64,000 bases of DNA, from the NCBI RefSeq assembly GCF_027492855.1, contig NZ_JAPUDY010000031.1, positions 1 through 64,000 of the forward strand, read 5' to 3'. Below the pieces are notes generated by a model. It saw only the letters and a program-made list of their open reading frames with translations. It had not been told where the DNA came from and made no database searches. Shown here in pieces: positions 34,817 to 41,994 of the stretch; position 1 is the first letter of the stretch, and the number at the start of each line of letters is the position of its first letter. The position numbers and the translations under genes were made by a program. Origin of the DNA: Acidovorax sp. GTDB lineage: Bacteria; Pseudomonadota; Gammaproteobacteria; Burkholderiales; Burkholderiaceae_C.

Positions 34817-36025
34817 TCAAGGCTGCACAAGCGTGAGTTTGGTGATTCCGATGGCGTTGGCGGCTGCTACCAGGTCTTTGCTTTGCTGCGTGAGGCTGTC
34901 GATGGTCTTCTGGATGCGCTGGCGGCCTGGGGCGTCCTTGCCGCCAATGATCTCGCGGTCGAACGGCGCCTGGATGCCTTCGGCGGCAGCCACCGATGCG
35001 GCGATCTGTTTGGTGGTCTTGTCGGCCAGAGTTGCATCCTTGGCCGCCACTAGGTCGTGCAGTGATGGGCCTTTGAGCAGGCTGCCGTCGGCGCGCTGGT
35101 ACTCGCCCAGCCACACGTTCTGAATGCCCTTGGCATTGGTCGCGGCATCGCGGTGGGTGTTGTCGGAGAAGCACGAGTGTTCGTCTTCCTGGTCCTGGCT
35201 ATTGAGGGCCACCTCCAGCCGCTCACCAGCCAGTTCACCGCGCGAGAGCGAGCCCAGGCCCACCAGCATCTTGCGCACGGACTCCTTGCCGCCCTTCACG
35301 AAGCGGGCGCGGTAGTTGTTCTTGGCGTCGGGCGCCCAGGCCTTCACCAGTGTGGTGAGGTCGTCGATGAGCAGGTCGGTCACCACGGTCAGATACTGGC
35401 GGCGGCGGTCGGCATTGGGGGCTTTGCCGTCCACGAAGTCTTCGAAATTGCGGTTGCCGGGGCCGGTTTCGGACAAGTCCTGGCCCCACAGGAAGAACTC
35501 GATCGCGTGCCAGCCGGTGGCGATGTTCTCCTCGCCGCCACGCTCGTTCTGCGCGGACAGATTCTTCTTGTTGATGACGAATTTGCGGTTGTTGATCAGG
35601 CCTGCGTTGGGCTTGCCCTGCACCCTGTCCACAAACGATTCGTCCATGGGCCAGGCGTTGATACGGCCTTCGGGGCCGTGGTCGTTGTCGATGGGGCCAC
35701 CGTAGAAGCGGAAAGCCTCGGTCTGGCCGTAGAACTCGCGCGCGGCCAGCCATTGCTTGCGGGCCTCAGCCAGGGTGTCGGCCGATGGCTTGGCCGTGAA
35801 GGCCTTCACAGCCTCGCGCAGCGCCTGGGCGCTGGCAAGGGTGTCGCTGTAGTTGGCGTGTACCAGTTGAGCGTAGTGCGCGGCCACGGTGTTGGCGGTG
35901 GCTGCGCTGGTGGCAGTACTTGCCGCAGGTGCGGCTCCCACCGCCTGGGCCTGCGCCTGGTGTGCCACAAGGCCCGTGGCCAGCAAGGCGGCCAGAACGG
36001 CGGCGGGGGCAAAGGGGGTTTTCAT
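34817..36025 (-). CDS. Imelysin-family iron-regulated protein, first copy
   Basis: A 402-residue exported protein of the imelysin (IrpA/ICMP) family. After the signal, residues 165-180 contain the intact GxHxxE signature (TGWHAIEFFLWGQD). It ends with a four-helix-type repeat that mirrors the N-terminal half. It is the first gene of the operon, with a Fur-type box and TATAAT upstream on the minus strand. The di-haem gene follows after two bases. Known members are induced by iron limitation. Confidence 0.9.
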   Translation of the reverse strand: MKTPFAPAAVLAALLATGLVAHQAQAQAVGAAPAASTATSAATANTVAAHYAQLVHANYSDTLASAQALREAVKAFTAKPSADTLAEARKQWLAAREFYGQTEAFRFYGGPIDNDHGPEGRINAWPMDESFVDRVQGKPNAGLINNRKFVINKKNLSAQNERGGEENIATGWHAIEFFLWGQDLSETGPGNRNFEDFVDGKAPNADRRRQYLTVVTDLLIDDLTTLVKAWAPDAKNNYRARFVKGGKESVRKMLVGLGSLSRGELAGERLEVALNSQDQEDEHSCFSDNTHRDAATNAKGIQNVWLGEYQRADGSLLKGPSLHDLVAAKDATLADKTTKQIAASVAAAEGIQAPFDREIIGGKDAPGRQRIQKTIDSLTQQSKDLVAAANAIGITKLTLVQP

Positions 36026-36162
36026 GCGTTGTCTCCTGCGGTGATGGGATGAGCGGGCGGCGCCATGCATCGCAAGGTGCGTGGCTGTCGTGCGCGGTTG
36101 GGGCGGCCGTAGGGCCCAGTTGATGGATGGCGGGCTCGGGCGTTCCGGGCACTGGCTGTTGA

Positions 36163-36195
36163 GATTATACGAATGAGACTGATTTTTATTCGTTT
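36163..36195 (-). promoter_or_regulatory. Promoter and Fur-type box of the imelysin operon
   Basis: On the minus strand AATCAGTCTCATT matches 12 of 13 bases of the common Fur half-site pattern AATCATTCTCATT, and a perfect TATAAT (36168-36163) follows. Iron-bound Fur would block RNA polymerase here, as expected for an imelysin operon. Confidence 0.7.
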
Positions 36196-36505
36196 TATTC
36201 AATGTCCGTGCAGGGTATTTGCGCCGGCAGCTTTGTCGGCACGGCCTCGGTCATTGGGTTGTCGGCTGTGGGCTCTCTGGGCGCCTACTGGGTGTGTGAC
36301 CCATTGCTGCCGACCACTGGTGACGGCAAACGGTCATTCGACGCGCGCCAACTGAACGACCGGTATCGAGATGGGGTGGCGGACACTCCCTTCAGGCAGC
36401 GCACTTAACTTCGCGGGCCCAATGACAATGGGGCCCCGCAGGGCCCCGTTGTGATGGTGGTGAGCGGCCGCACTCTAGGGAGGGCGGGCCGCTGGCACGG
36501 GGGTT
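36196..36505. other. Intergenic gap between phoX and the imelysin operon
   Basis: Apart from the hairpin at 36425-36452, I see nothing convincing here. A 68-codon frame (36202-36408) has no ribosome site of note and no family likeness. Confidence 0.5.
36425..36452 (-). terminator. Strong hairpin behind phoX
   Basis: ACAATGGGGCCC and GGGCCCCGTTGT form a 12-base stem with a four-base loop, 54 bases beyond the phoX stop. There is no T-run, so it may be a weak terminator or an mRNA 3'-end stabiliser. Confidence 0.5.
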
Positions 36506-38458
36506 TTAGGCCTTGGCCAAGGTGGGCTGCTTGATGGTGCCCGTGAGGTAGCCTACGGCTGCGCCAGCCTTGTTCTTGTAGTTGGCCTTGATCAGCGGGT
36601 CGAGTGTGTCTTTCACCACGCTGTGGATCGAACCCCAGTCACCGGCGTGCTGGAAGTTGCTCATGATGTAGGTCCAGCCGTTGATCTCGTCCACGGCGTG
36701 CAGGCCGGTGGATTCGCCGCCTGCGGGGATGGACATCACGCGCGACAGCTGCTTGGTGTCCACGTTGTAGGCCCACAGGAAGTTGTTCACGTGCTGGCTG
36801 CTGTCTTCGCCGATGAACAGGGTGCGCATCTTTTCGGAGAACTTCAGGTTGTCCGGGTTGGCGATGGTGTTGGGGTTGGCGGTGTTGCCCAGCGCATCGG
36901 CCGTGATGTCTTCGCCAGCCAGCAGGGCCTTGGTGTCCACGGGCATCCACTCGCTGTTGATGGCGGCGCCAGCCGTGTCCTTCTGGCCGCCGCGCAGGTT
37001 CAGGGCCATCACGACACCCGCGTTCAGTGCTTTGGGCACGGAGATGCCGTTGCCAGGCACGTTGGCAGCGTGGCCGGCCACCATGGCGCTTTGCACGTTC
37101 TGCAGGGCTGAATAGGCAATCTTGTCCTTGGCGTTGACCGTGGTGCCTTCCATCTTGGTGAAGCCCAGGCTGGCGCCCTGGTAGGCGGCGTAGCGGTGGG
37201 TTTCGAGGAAGGCGGCGGCTTTTTCCATGCCGGTGTTGAGCTTGATCCACTCGGTCTTGCCGTTGACGACGATCTTGGTGTACGAGGCGTCGCTGGGGTC
37301 TTTGCTCGTGACGGTCATGATGTCCGTGGGCTTGAGCGTGTCGGCCAGGCTCTCGATCTCGGCGCTGGTGGCCGATCCCATCTTGATCCAGGTCAGCGGC
37401 GCGGCTGCCGTGGCCTTGGGGTCGATGGAGAAACCGCTGCCCACCTTGGCCACATACAGCGTGCCGGACGACAGGTCTTTTTCCTTGTCGGCCACGAACA
37501 CGAAGTAGGCACTGTTGGTGGCGTCGTCGCCCATCAGCGCGGTGCGGTTGTCGGGCATGACCTGCACCAGCTCGTGCGAGATGCGGCCCATGCAGTAGTG
37601 CTTCTTGATGCTGCCCGTGCCGTCGGCGTTCACCGTCACTTCGGGCATGTGGCCGTAGTGGTATGGGTTGGCCTTGGCTTCGTCGCCATACAGGTTCTTG
37701 CTGTAGGCCTTGAACATGGCGTTGCTGGCAATGCCAAAAGCGTCGGGTTCGTACTCTTCGCTCGACAGGTGGGTGCCCCAGGGCGAGAGGCTGGCGCCGC
37801 AGGTGATCCACAGGCCATGCACCTTGGAGGTGTCCACGTTGTGGTATTTCACCAGGCTGAGCTTGCCGGTGGCAGGGTCTTGGTCGAGCGTGAGCACGGC
37901 GATGGGTGAGGGCAGCTTGCCGTACATGTCGGTCTTGCCGTCTTGCGCCGAGGTGGTGTATTCAAACTGCACCACGGCAAACACGGCCTTGCCCTTGAGG
38001 CCGGTGACGGTGGGGTTGGCCACGGTGAGCAGCGAGGTGCCATCGGGGGCGTCCGAAAAATACTGGCGTTCGCTGCCCGCCACGGTGCTGTCGATGATGG
38101 GTTTGTTGTTGATGTCGTAGTAGCCGCCCGACAGTGTCTTGCCGCCTTTGCCGTCCGCCACCAGGTCGCCTGTTACGAAGAAGGGCTGATAGGCCAATTG
38201 GTAGGACTGCACCGAGTCGTCGCTGAGCTTGATGTTGAGCGTGGAGCCCACCGTGGTTGTGGCCATGGCTGCTGCCGATGCGAGCGTGGGCGCGGCCATC
38301 GACGTGAAGCTGGCAGACACGTAGCCGGGGGCAGCATCACTACCGCCGCCGCAGGCGGACAGCAGGGCTGCCGACGCGCTGGCGCCGAGCGGAAGCATGG
38401 GAACGCCCGCCAGCAGTTGCAGGGCTTTGCGGCGGGTGGGCATCGTCGGGTGGGTCAT
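36506..38458 (-). CDS. phoX: PhoX-family alkaline phosphatase
   Basis: A 650-residue exported protein of the PhoX / DUF839 family, which hydrolyses phosphate esters with calcium and iron cofactors. A twin-arginine signal (TRRKALQLLAG) is present together with a lipobox-like LLSACGGG, so it may be a Tat-exported lipoprotein. Family blocks include LSSEEYEPDAFG near residue 235 and MGRISHELVQVMPD near 290. Three PhoB-type repeats precede it, matching induction by phosphate starvation. Confidence 0.88.
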   Translation of the reverse strand: MTHPTMPTRRKALQLLAGVPMLPLGASASAALLSACGGGSDAAPGYVSASFTSMAAPTLASAAAMATTTVGSTLNIKLSDDSVQSYQLAYQPFFVTGDLVADGKGGKTLSGGYYDINNKPIIDSTVAGSERQYFSDAPDGTSLLTVANPTVTGLKGKAVFAVVQFEYTTSAQDGKTDMYGKLPSPIAVLTLDQDPATGKLSLVKYHNVDTSKVHGLWITCGASLSPWGTHLSSEEYEPDAFGIASNAMFKAYSKNLYGDEAKANPYHYGHMPEVTVNADGTGSIKKHYCMGRISHELVQVMPDNRTALMGDDATNSAYFVFVADKEKDLSSGTLYVAKVGSGFSIDPKATAAAPLTWIKMGSATSAEIESLADTLKPTDIMTVTSKDPSDASYTKIVVNGKTEWIKLNTGMEKAAAFLETHRYAAYQGASLGFTKMEGTTVNAKDKIAYSALQNVQSAMVAGHAANVPGNGISVPKALNAGVVMALNLRGGQKDTAGAAINSEWMPVDTKALLAGEDITADALGNTANPNTIANPDNLKFSEKMRTLFIGEDSSQHVNNFLWAYNVDTKQLSRVMSIPAGGESTGLHAVDEINGWTYIMSNFQHAGDWGSIHSVVKDTLDPLIKANYKNKAGAAVGYLTGTIKQPTLAKA

Positions 38459-38566
38459 TTTTAGGAGATTTCCAGGTTGGTATGCAAACGGTCAGGAAAT
38501 GCCCAGGCACCACCGATGCGTCCCTTCGCGGGGCGCAGTGGACGGGGGCATTGTTTCCAGCCGCCG

Positions 38567-38612
38567 ATGCTAAAAATGCCCCGTGACAGTGGCTTGACGG
38601 TTGTGTGACGTT
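38567..38612 (-). promoter_or_regulatory. Triple Pho box and -10 of phoX
   Basis: On the minus strand three GTCA cores (plus-strand TGAC at 38584, 38595 and 38606) repeat with an exact 11-base period, the spacing of PhoB sites (CTGTCAT-N4). A -10-like TAGCAT (38572-38567) lies 11 bases downstream, the usual distance for PhoB-activated promoters. Confidence 0.8.
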
Positions 38613-38753
38613 TGCGTGGCAACCCGGAACGCAAGGCGGGTGAGGCGGTCGAATATGTCCGTGCCTGCGCCTGCACGCCTGCCGGATGTGCCTGCGGGAG
38701 ATGTCCGCCTGATGGGGCAGGGCCCGCGTGATTTCTCGCGGGCGGGGGGTGGG

Positions 38754-39557
38754 TCAGTAGGTGCTGCTGCCGGGCGGGCCGGCGGGCTCAGGGATCGGTG
38801 CAGAGGGCGTGGTGCTGCCGGGCGCCGGATAGCCCATCTGCCCGCGCCCATCCTTGACACCCTTGCGCCCTGCAATCTGCCAGGCCGTGCGCTGGTCTAT
38901 CAGGCCCGCCAGAAACTCCAGCTCTTCGTCGGTGTGGTTGATGGCGCCCGCCGGGGTCAACAGGCGCCCGTTGCGCGGAGCGGTTTCGACCCAGAAAGCT
39001 TGGTGGTAGGACGCCTGGCTGAGCAAAGTCTCATTGCCAGCCGCCAGCGCCACCGTGCCGTAGCAGTTGCACAGGTAGCCGCGCTGGTCCTGGTCGGCAA
39101 ACACTTCGGCATACACCCCCGTGCCGCGAATGCCTGCGGTGGCGGTGGGCAAGATGATCTGGCGGTCTGAGCCGCGCCCCCACACGCTGGCCACCGCGCC
39201 GCTCAGCACGCGCAGTACCTTGGCGGCGGTGGGGGTGTCGCTCTCCAGCGCCACGCGCGAGTTTTGCCGCACCATGAAGGCGCTGTTGCCCACGGTGAAA
39301 ACGGCGGTCGAGCCGGGGCCGGTCTCGATGCGGTCGTTGGCGGTGATGGTGTGCTGGGCGGTCAGGGGCTCGCCATTGCGCAGAACGTCGCCACGCAGCT
39401 CCACAACGCCGCTGCGCCCCTGCGCGTGGGCGGCGACCCAGCCGCCGGATGCCATCCACAACGCGGCGGCCTGGATGAGGCTGCGCCGCTGGAACCAGGC
39501 CAGCTCTTCTTCAGAGCGGCCCAGGCGTTGAAGCGGGGGGTGGTGGTGGCTCGTCAT
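38754..39557 (-). CDS. FecR-domain-like exported protein
   Basis: A 267-residue protein with a signal or anchor after an unusual N-terminal segment (RRSLIQAAALWMASGG). Residues 50-160 read like a FecR domain: VVELRGDVLRNGEPL, ITANDRIETGPGSTAVFTVG, SRVALESD, and TATAGIRGTGVYAEV. Near the middle are two cysteines (YLCNCYG). There is no sigma factor or TonB receptor next to it, so it is not an obvious iron sensor. AGGAGG lies six bases before ATG 39557. It overlaps the membrane-protein gene by 47 bases. Confidence 0.72.
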   Translation of the reverse strand: MTSHHHPPLQRLGRSEEELAWFQRRSLIQAAALWMASGGWVAAHAQGRSGVVELRGDVLRNGEPLTAQHTITANDRIETGPGSTAVFTVGNSAFMVRQNSRVALESDTPTAAKVLRVLSGAVASVWGRGSDRQIILPTATAGIRGTGVYAEVFADQDQRGYLCNCYGTVALAAGNETLLSQASYHQAFWVETAPRNGRLLTPAGAINHTDEELEFLAGLIDQRTAWQIAGRKGVKDGRGQMGYPAPGSTTPSAPIPEPAGPPGSSTY

Positions 39558-40362
39558 GGGGTTCCTCCTGGTGCACGGGGGTCGCGGATGGGGGCTCGAA
39601 GCAGTCACGGAAGGTGAACACCACCGACGTGAAGAACATGGCCGCCATCATCATGACCGCCCCCACCATGATGCCACCGGCCGCCGATCCGCCAAGCCCC
39701 GCCAGTGCCAGCAGTGCCGACACCACGCTCACCACCAGCGCACCGAGCAAAAACACCCCCAGCCAGCCCAGCCCATAGACCAGGAAGGCGCCAAAGTTGC
39801 GCGCGCAGGCCACGATGCTGAAGAACAGCGCCTTGACCGGCGGCACGCCGTGCCAATGCACCAGCCCCGGCGCATGCCAGAACAGCAGCGACAGCGGCAG
39901 GTACAGCACCATCGACAGCCACATGGCGCGCTGGAAGGCAGGGACCTCTGCCACCTCCTTGGTCAGCGGGGCGCCGCCCAGGTACACCTGCGCAAACTGC
40001 CCGCCGTCGATCAGGGCCGACAGACCCATGATGCCGAGAAAACCCACGGCGTACAGCGCGCCCAGCACCAGCATGTCGCGCAGGCGTTGCTGCCCGGTGC
40101 GAAACGCCACCAGCAGCAGGGCGGGGGTGGGAAACCGCCCCTGCGATGCCTGGGCCGCAGCCACCATCATCGCCAGGGTGGCCGACGGCAGCAGCGCCAG
40201 CGCAATGGCGGGGCCCACCAGCGGGACCACGCTGGCCAGCGACATGGCGGCCATGGTCATGAAGAACAGCGCTGCCAGCGCCAGAGGCTGCCGCCAGAAC
40301 GCCCGGACGCCGAGCTTGACCCAGGTCATGCCGGTGCGGGCGGGGACGATATGGAGTTTCAT
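39511..40362 (-). CDS. BPSS1780-family membrane protein
   Basis: A 283-residue integral membrane protein with about six hydrophobic segments and a cytosolic C-terminal tail rich in Pro and Glu. The N-terminal TWVKLGVRAFWRQPLALAALF is typical of proteins called BPSS1780 family in Burkholderiales; their function is unknown. The 47-base overlap with the FecR-like gene suggests coupled expression. Upstream lies thrB in the same direction. Confidence 0.8.
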   Translation of the reverse strand: MKLHIVPARTGMTWVKLGVRAFWRQPLALAALFFMTMAAMSLASVVPLVGPAIALALLPSATLAMMVAAAQASQGRFPTPALLLVAFRTGQQRLRDMLVLGALYAVGFLGIMGLSALIDGGQFAQVYLGGAPLTKEVAEVPAFQRAMWLSMVLYLPLSLLFWHAPGLVHWHGVPPVKALFFSIVACARNFGAFLVYGLGWLGVFLLGALVVSVVSALLALAGLGGSAAGGIMVGAVMMMAAMFFTSVVFTFRDCFEPPSATPVHQEEPHDEPPPPPASTPGPL

Positions 40363-40523
40363 GAATGCGTTGGAGAGGAAAAGGGGGCCTGCGCCTGCGC
40401 ATGGCCTTCCAAAGATAGGCCATGGAAAGGCCAGGCCCGGCGACGCCAGGCCATCGAATTTACCGCAGTGGCCCTATCCCGCCGCCGCGCAGGGCGTAAA
40501 CGGGTCTTTTTCAGGCCCTGCGA

Positions 40524-41477
40524 TCACCGGGCGTGCACGGGGTGTGCAATCCGCCCCTGCAGCACGCGCTCGAAGTGTGTGGGGTCGTGCGGCGTGAGCA
40601 TGGAGGCCTCGCGCGGCAGGTGGTAGTCCCACAGGCGCGAGATCCAGAATCGCAGCGCGCCCGCGCGCAGCATGGCGGGCAGCAGTTCGCGCTCGGCGCC
40701 GGTGAGCGGGCGCACGGCCTGGTAGGCGTCGAGCATGCGGGTGGCGCGTTCGGCATCGTGGGTGCCTTGGCCCAAGTCAATGCACCAGTCGTTCAGGCAC
40801 ACGGCCAGGTCGAACAGCCAGGTGTCCACGCCTGCAAAGTAGAAGTCGAAGAAGCCTGTGAGTTCTTCGCCGTCGAACATCACGTTATCGCGGAACAGGT
40901 CGGCATGCACGGGGCCGCGCGGCAGGGCCGTGTAGGCAGAGCTTGCGGCCACATGGTTCTGGTAGGCCAGCTCGGACCGCAGCAGGGCCGACTGCGCTGC
41001 GCTGAGGTGCGGCAGCACCACGGGCACGGTCTCGTTCCACCACGGCAAGGCCCGCAGGTTGGGCTGGCGGCGGTCGAAGTCGCGGCCCGCCAGGTGCATG
41101 CGCGCCAGCATGGTGCCCACGGCCGCGCAGTGTGCGCCCTGGGGGGCAAGCTGGCTTTTGCCGCGCAGCTTGTTCACCACGGCGGCCGGTTTGCCACACA
41201 CGGTGTGCAGGATGTCGCCGCTTTTGTCGGCCTGCGGGTCGGGCACGGGCACGCCGCCGTGCGCCAGGTGCTTCATCAGGTACAGGTAAAACGGCAACTG
41301 CTCGGCGGTGAGGCGCTCGAACAGCGTGAGCACGAATTCGCCCTGGTCGCTGGTGAGAAAGTAGTTGGTGTTCTCGATCCCGCCCTCGATGCCGCGCAGC
41401 TCCACCAGCTCACCCAGTTGCAAACGGCGCAGTAGCTCGCGCGCCTCGGAATTGGAGACTTCGGTAAAGACGGCCAT
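40524..41477 (-). CDS. thrB: Homoserine kinase
   Basis: A 317-residue kinase of the choline/aminoglycoside-kinase fold that phosphorylates homoserine in threonine synthesis (the ThrB of Pseudomonas and Burkholderiales, not the GHMP type). The Brenner-like motif [16 protein letters not shown] near residue 187 and [17 protein letters not shown] near 208 hold the catalytic aspartates and metal site. N-terminal [16 protein letters not shown] is characteristic. ATG 41477 is used; a longer frame adds only a low-complexity leader. Confidence 0.93.
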   Translation of the reverse strand: MAVFTEVSNSEARELLRRLQLGELVELRGIEGGIENTNYFLTSDQGEFVLTLFERLTAEQLPFYLYLMKHLAHGGVPVPDPQADKSGDILHTVCGKPAAVVNKLRGKSQLAPQGAHCAAVGTMLARMHLAGRDFDRRQPNLRALPWWNETVPVVLPHLSAAQSALLRSELAYQNHVAASSAYTALPRGPVHADLFRDNVMFDGEELTGFFDFYFAGVDTWLFDLAVCLNDWCIDLGQGTHDAERATRMLDAYQAVRPLTGAERELLPAMLRAGALRFWISRLWDYHLPREASMLTPHDPTHFERVLQGRIAHPVHAR

Positions 41478-41581
41478 CGCTAGGAAGGGAAAAAGAAGGG
41501 AGGAAAGAGGGAGAAAGATGTGCGGGTGCAACAAGGCGCGGCCCCGCCGCGTGCCGCGGCAGGTGCGCCGCAACCCTGGGC

Positions 41582-41941
41582 TTAGAACTTCAGCACGTTC
41601 CAGACACGGGGCGCCGTGGTGGTTTCGGCGCCGCTGTTGCTGCCTGCGCGGCTGCGGGCGCCGTCGGGCGACTGCACCTCGTAGCTGGGCATGTTGCCCG
41701 CCTTGGGCTGCACGGAAATGTTCTGGGTCTGGCCGCCGACGCGCAGCTCATCCACCCGGCTGCCCGCGTCTTCGATCTGGATGCGCTCGGTGCGCTGGTT
41801 GGTGCGCCCCGGAGGTTGCTCTTGATTTGAGAGCGCCTCGCGCTTGTCTGTAGCGCCCTGGGGGGCGTTTTGGCTTGAAGTTTGGGCAAAGACGGTGCCG
41901 CAGGCCATGCCCAGCAGCAAAAGGAGGTGAACAGCGCGCAT
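41582..41941 (-). CDS. Hypothetical small periplasmic protein
   Basis: A 119-residue protein with a signal peptide ([20 protein letters not shown]) and a polar mature part that includes [28 protein letters not shown]. The form occurs next to polA/thrB in Burkholderiales; function unknown. Residues about 23-42 are encoded by a copy of the dispersed repeat. It is divergent from polA with 53 bases between. Confidence 0.7.
   Translation of the reverse strand: MRAVHLLLLLGMACGTVFAQTSSQNAPQGATDKREALSNQEQPPGRTNQRTERIQIEDAGSRVDELRVGGQTQNISVQPKAGNMPSYEVQSPDGARSRAGSNSGAETTTAPRVWNVLKF
41814..41873 (+). repeat. Dispersed two-hairpin repeat, copy inside the small periplasmic gene
   Basis: TTGCTCTTGATTTGAGAGC, GCGCTTGTCTGTAGCGC and GGCGTTTTGG follow the family layout, and the frame stays open. 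Confidence 0.65.
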
Positions 41942-41994
41942 CGGGCGATTGTAGAGCGCCGCCTGGGTGGGGCGGGGCCGGGCACAATCGCTGC

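Noticed and set aside
36202..36408. 68-codon frame between phoX and the imelysin operon
   Set aside because: It starts at the Fur-box edge with no ribosome site, and the peptide is not recognisable.
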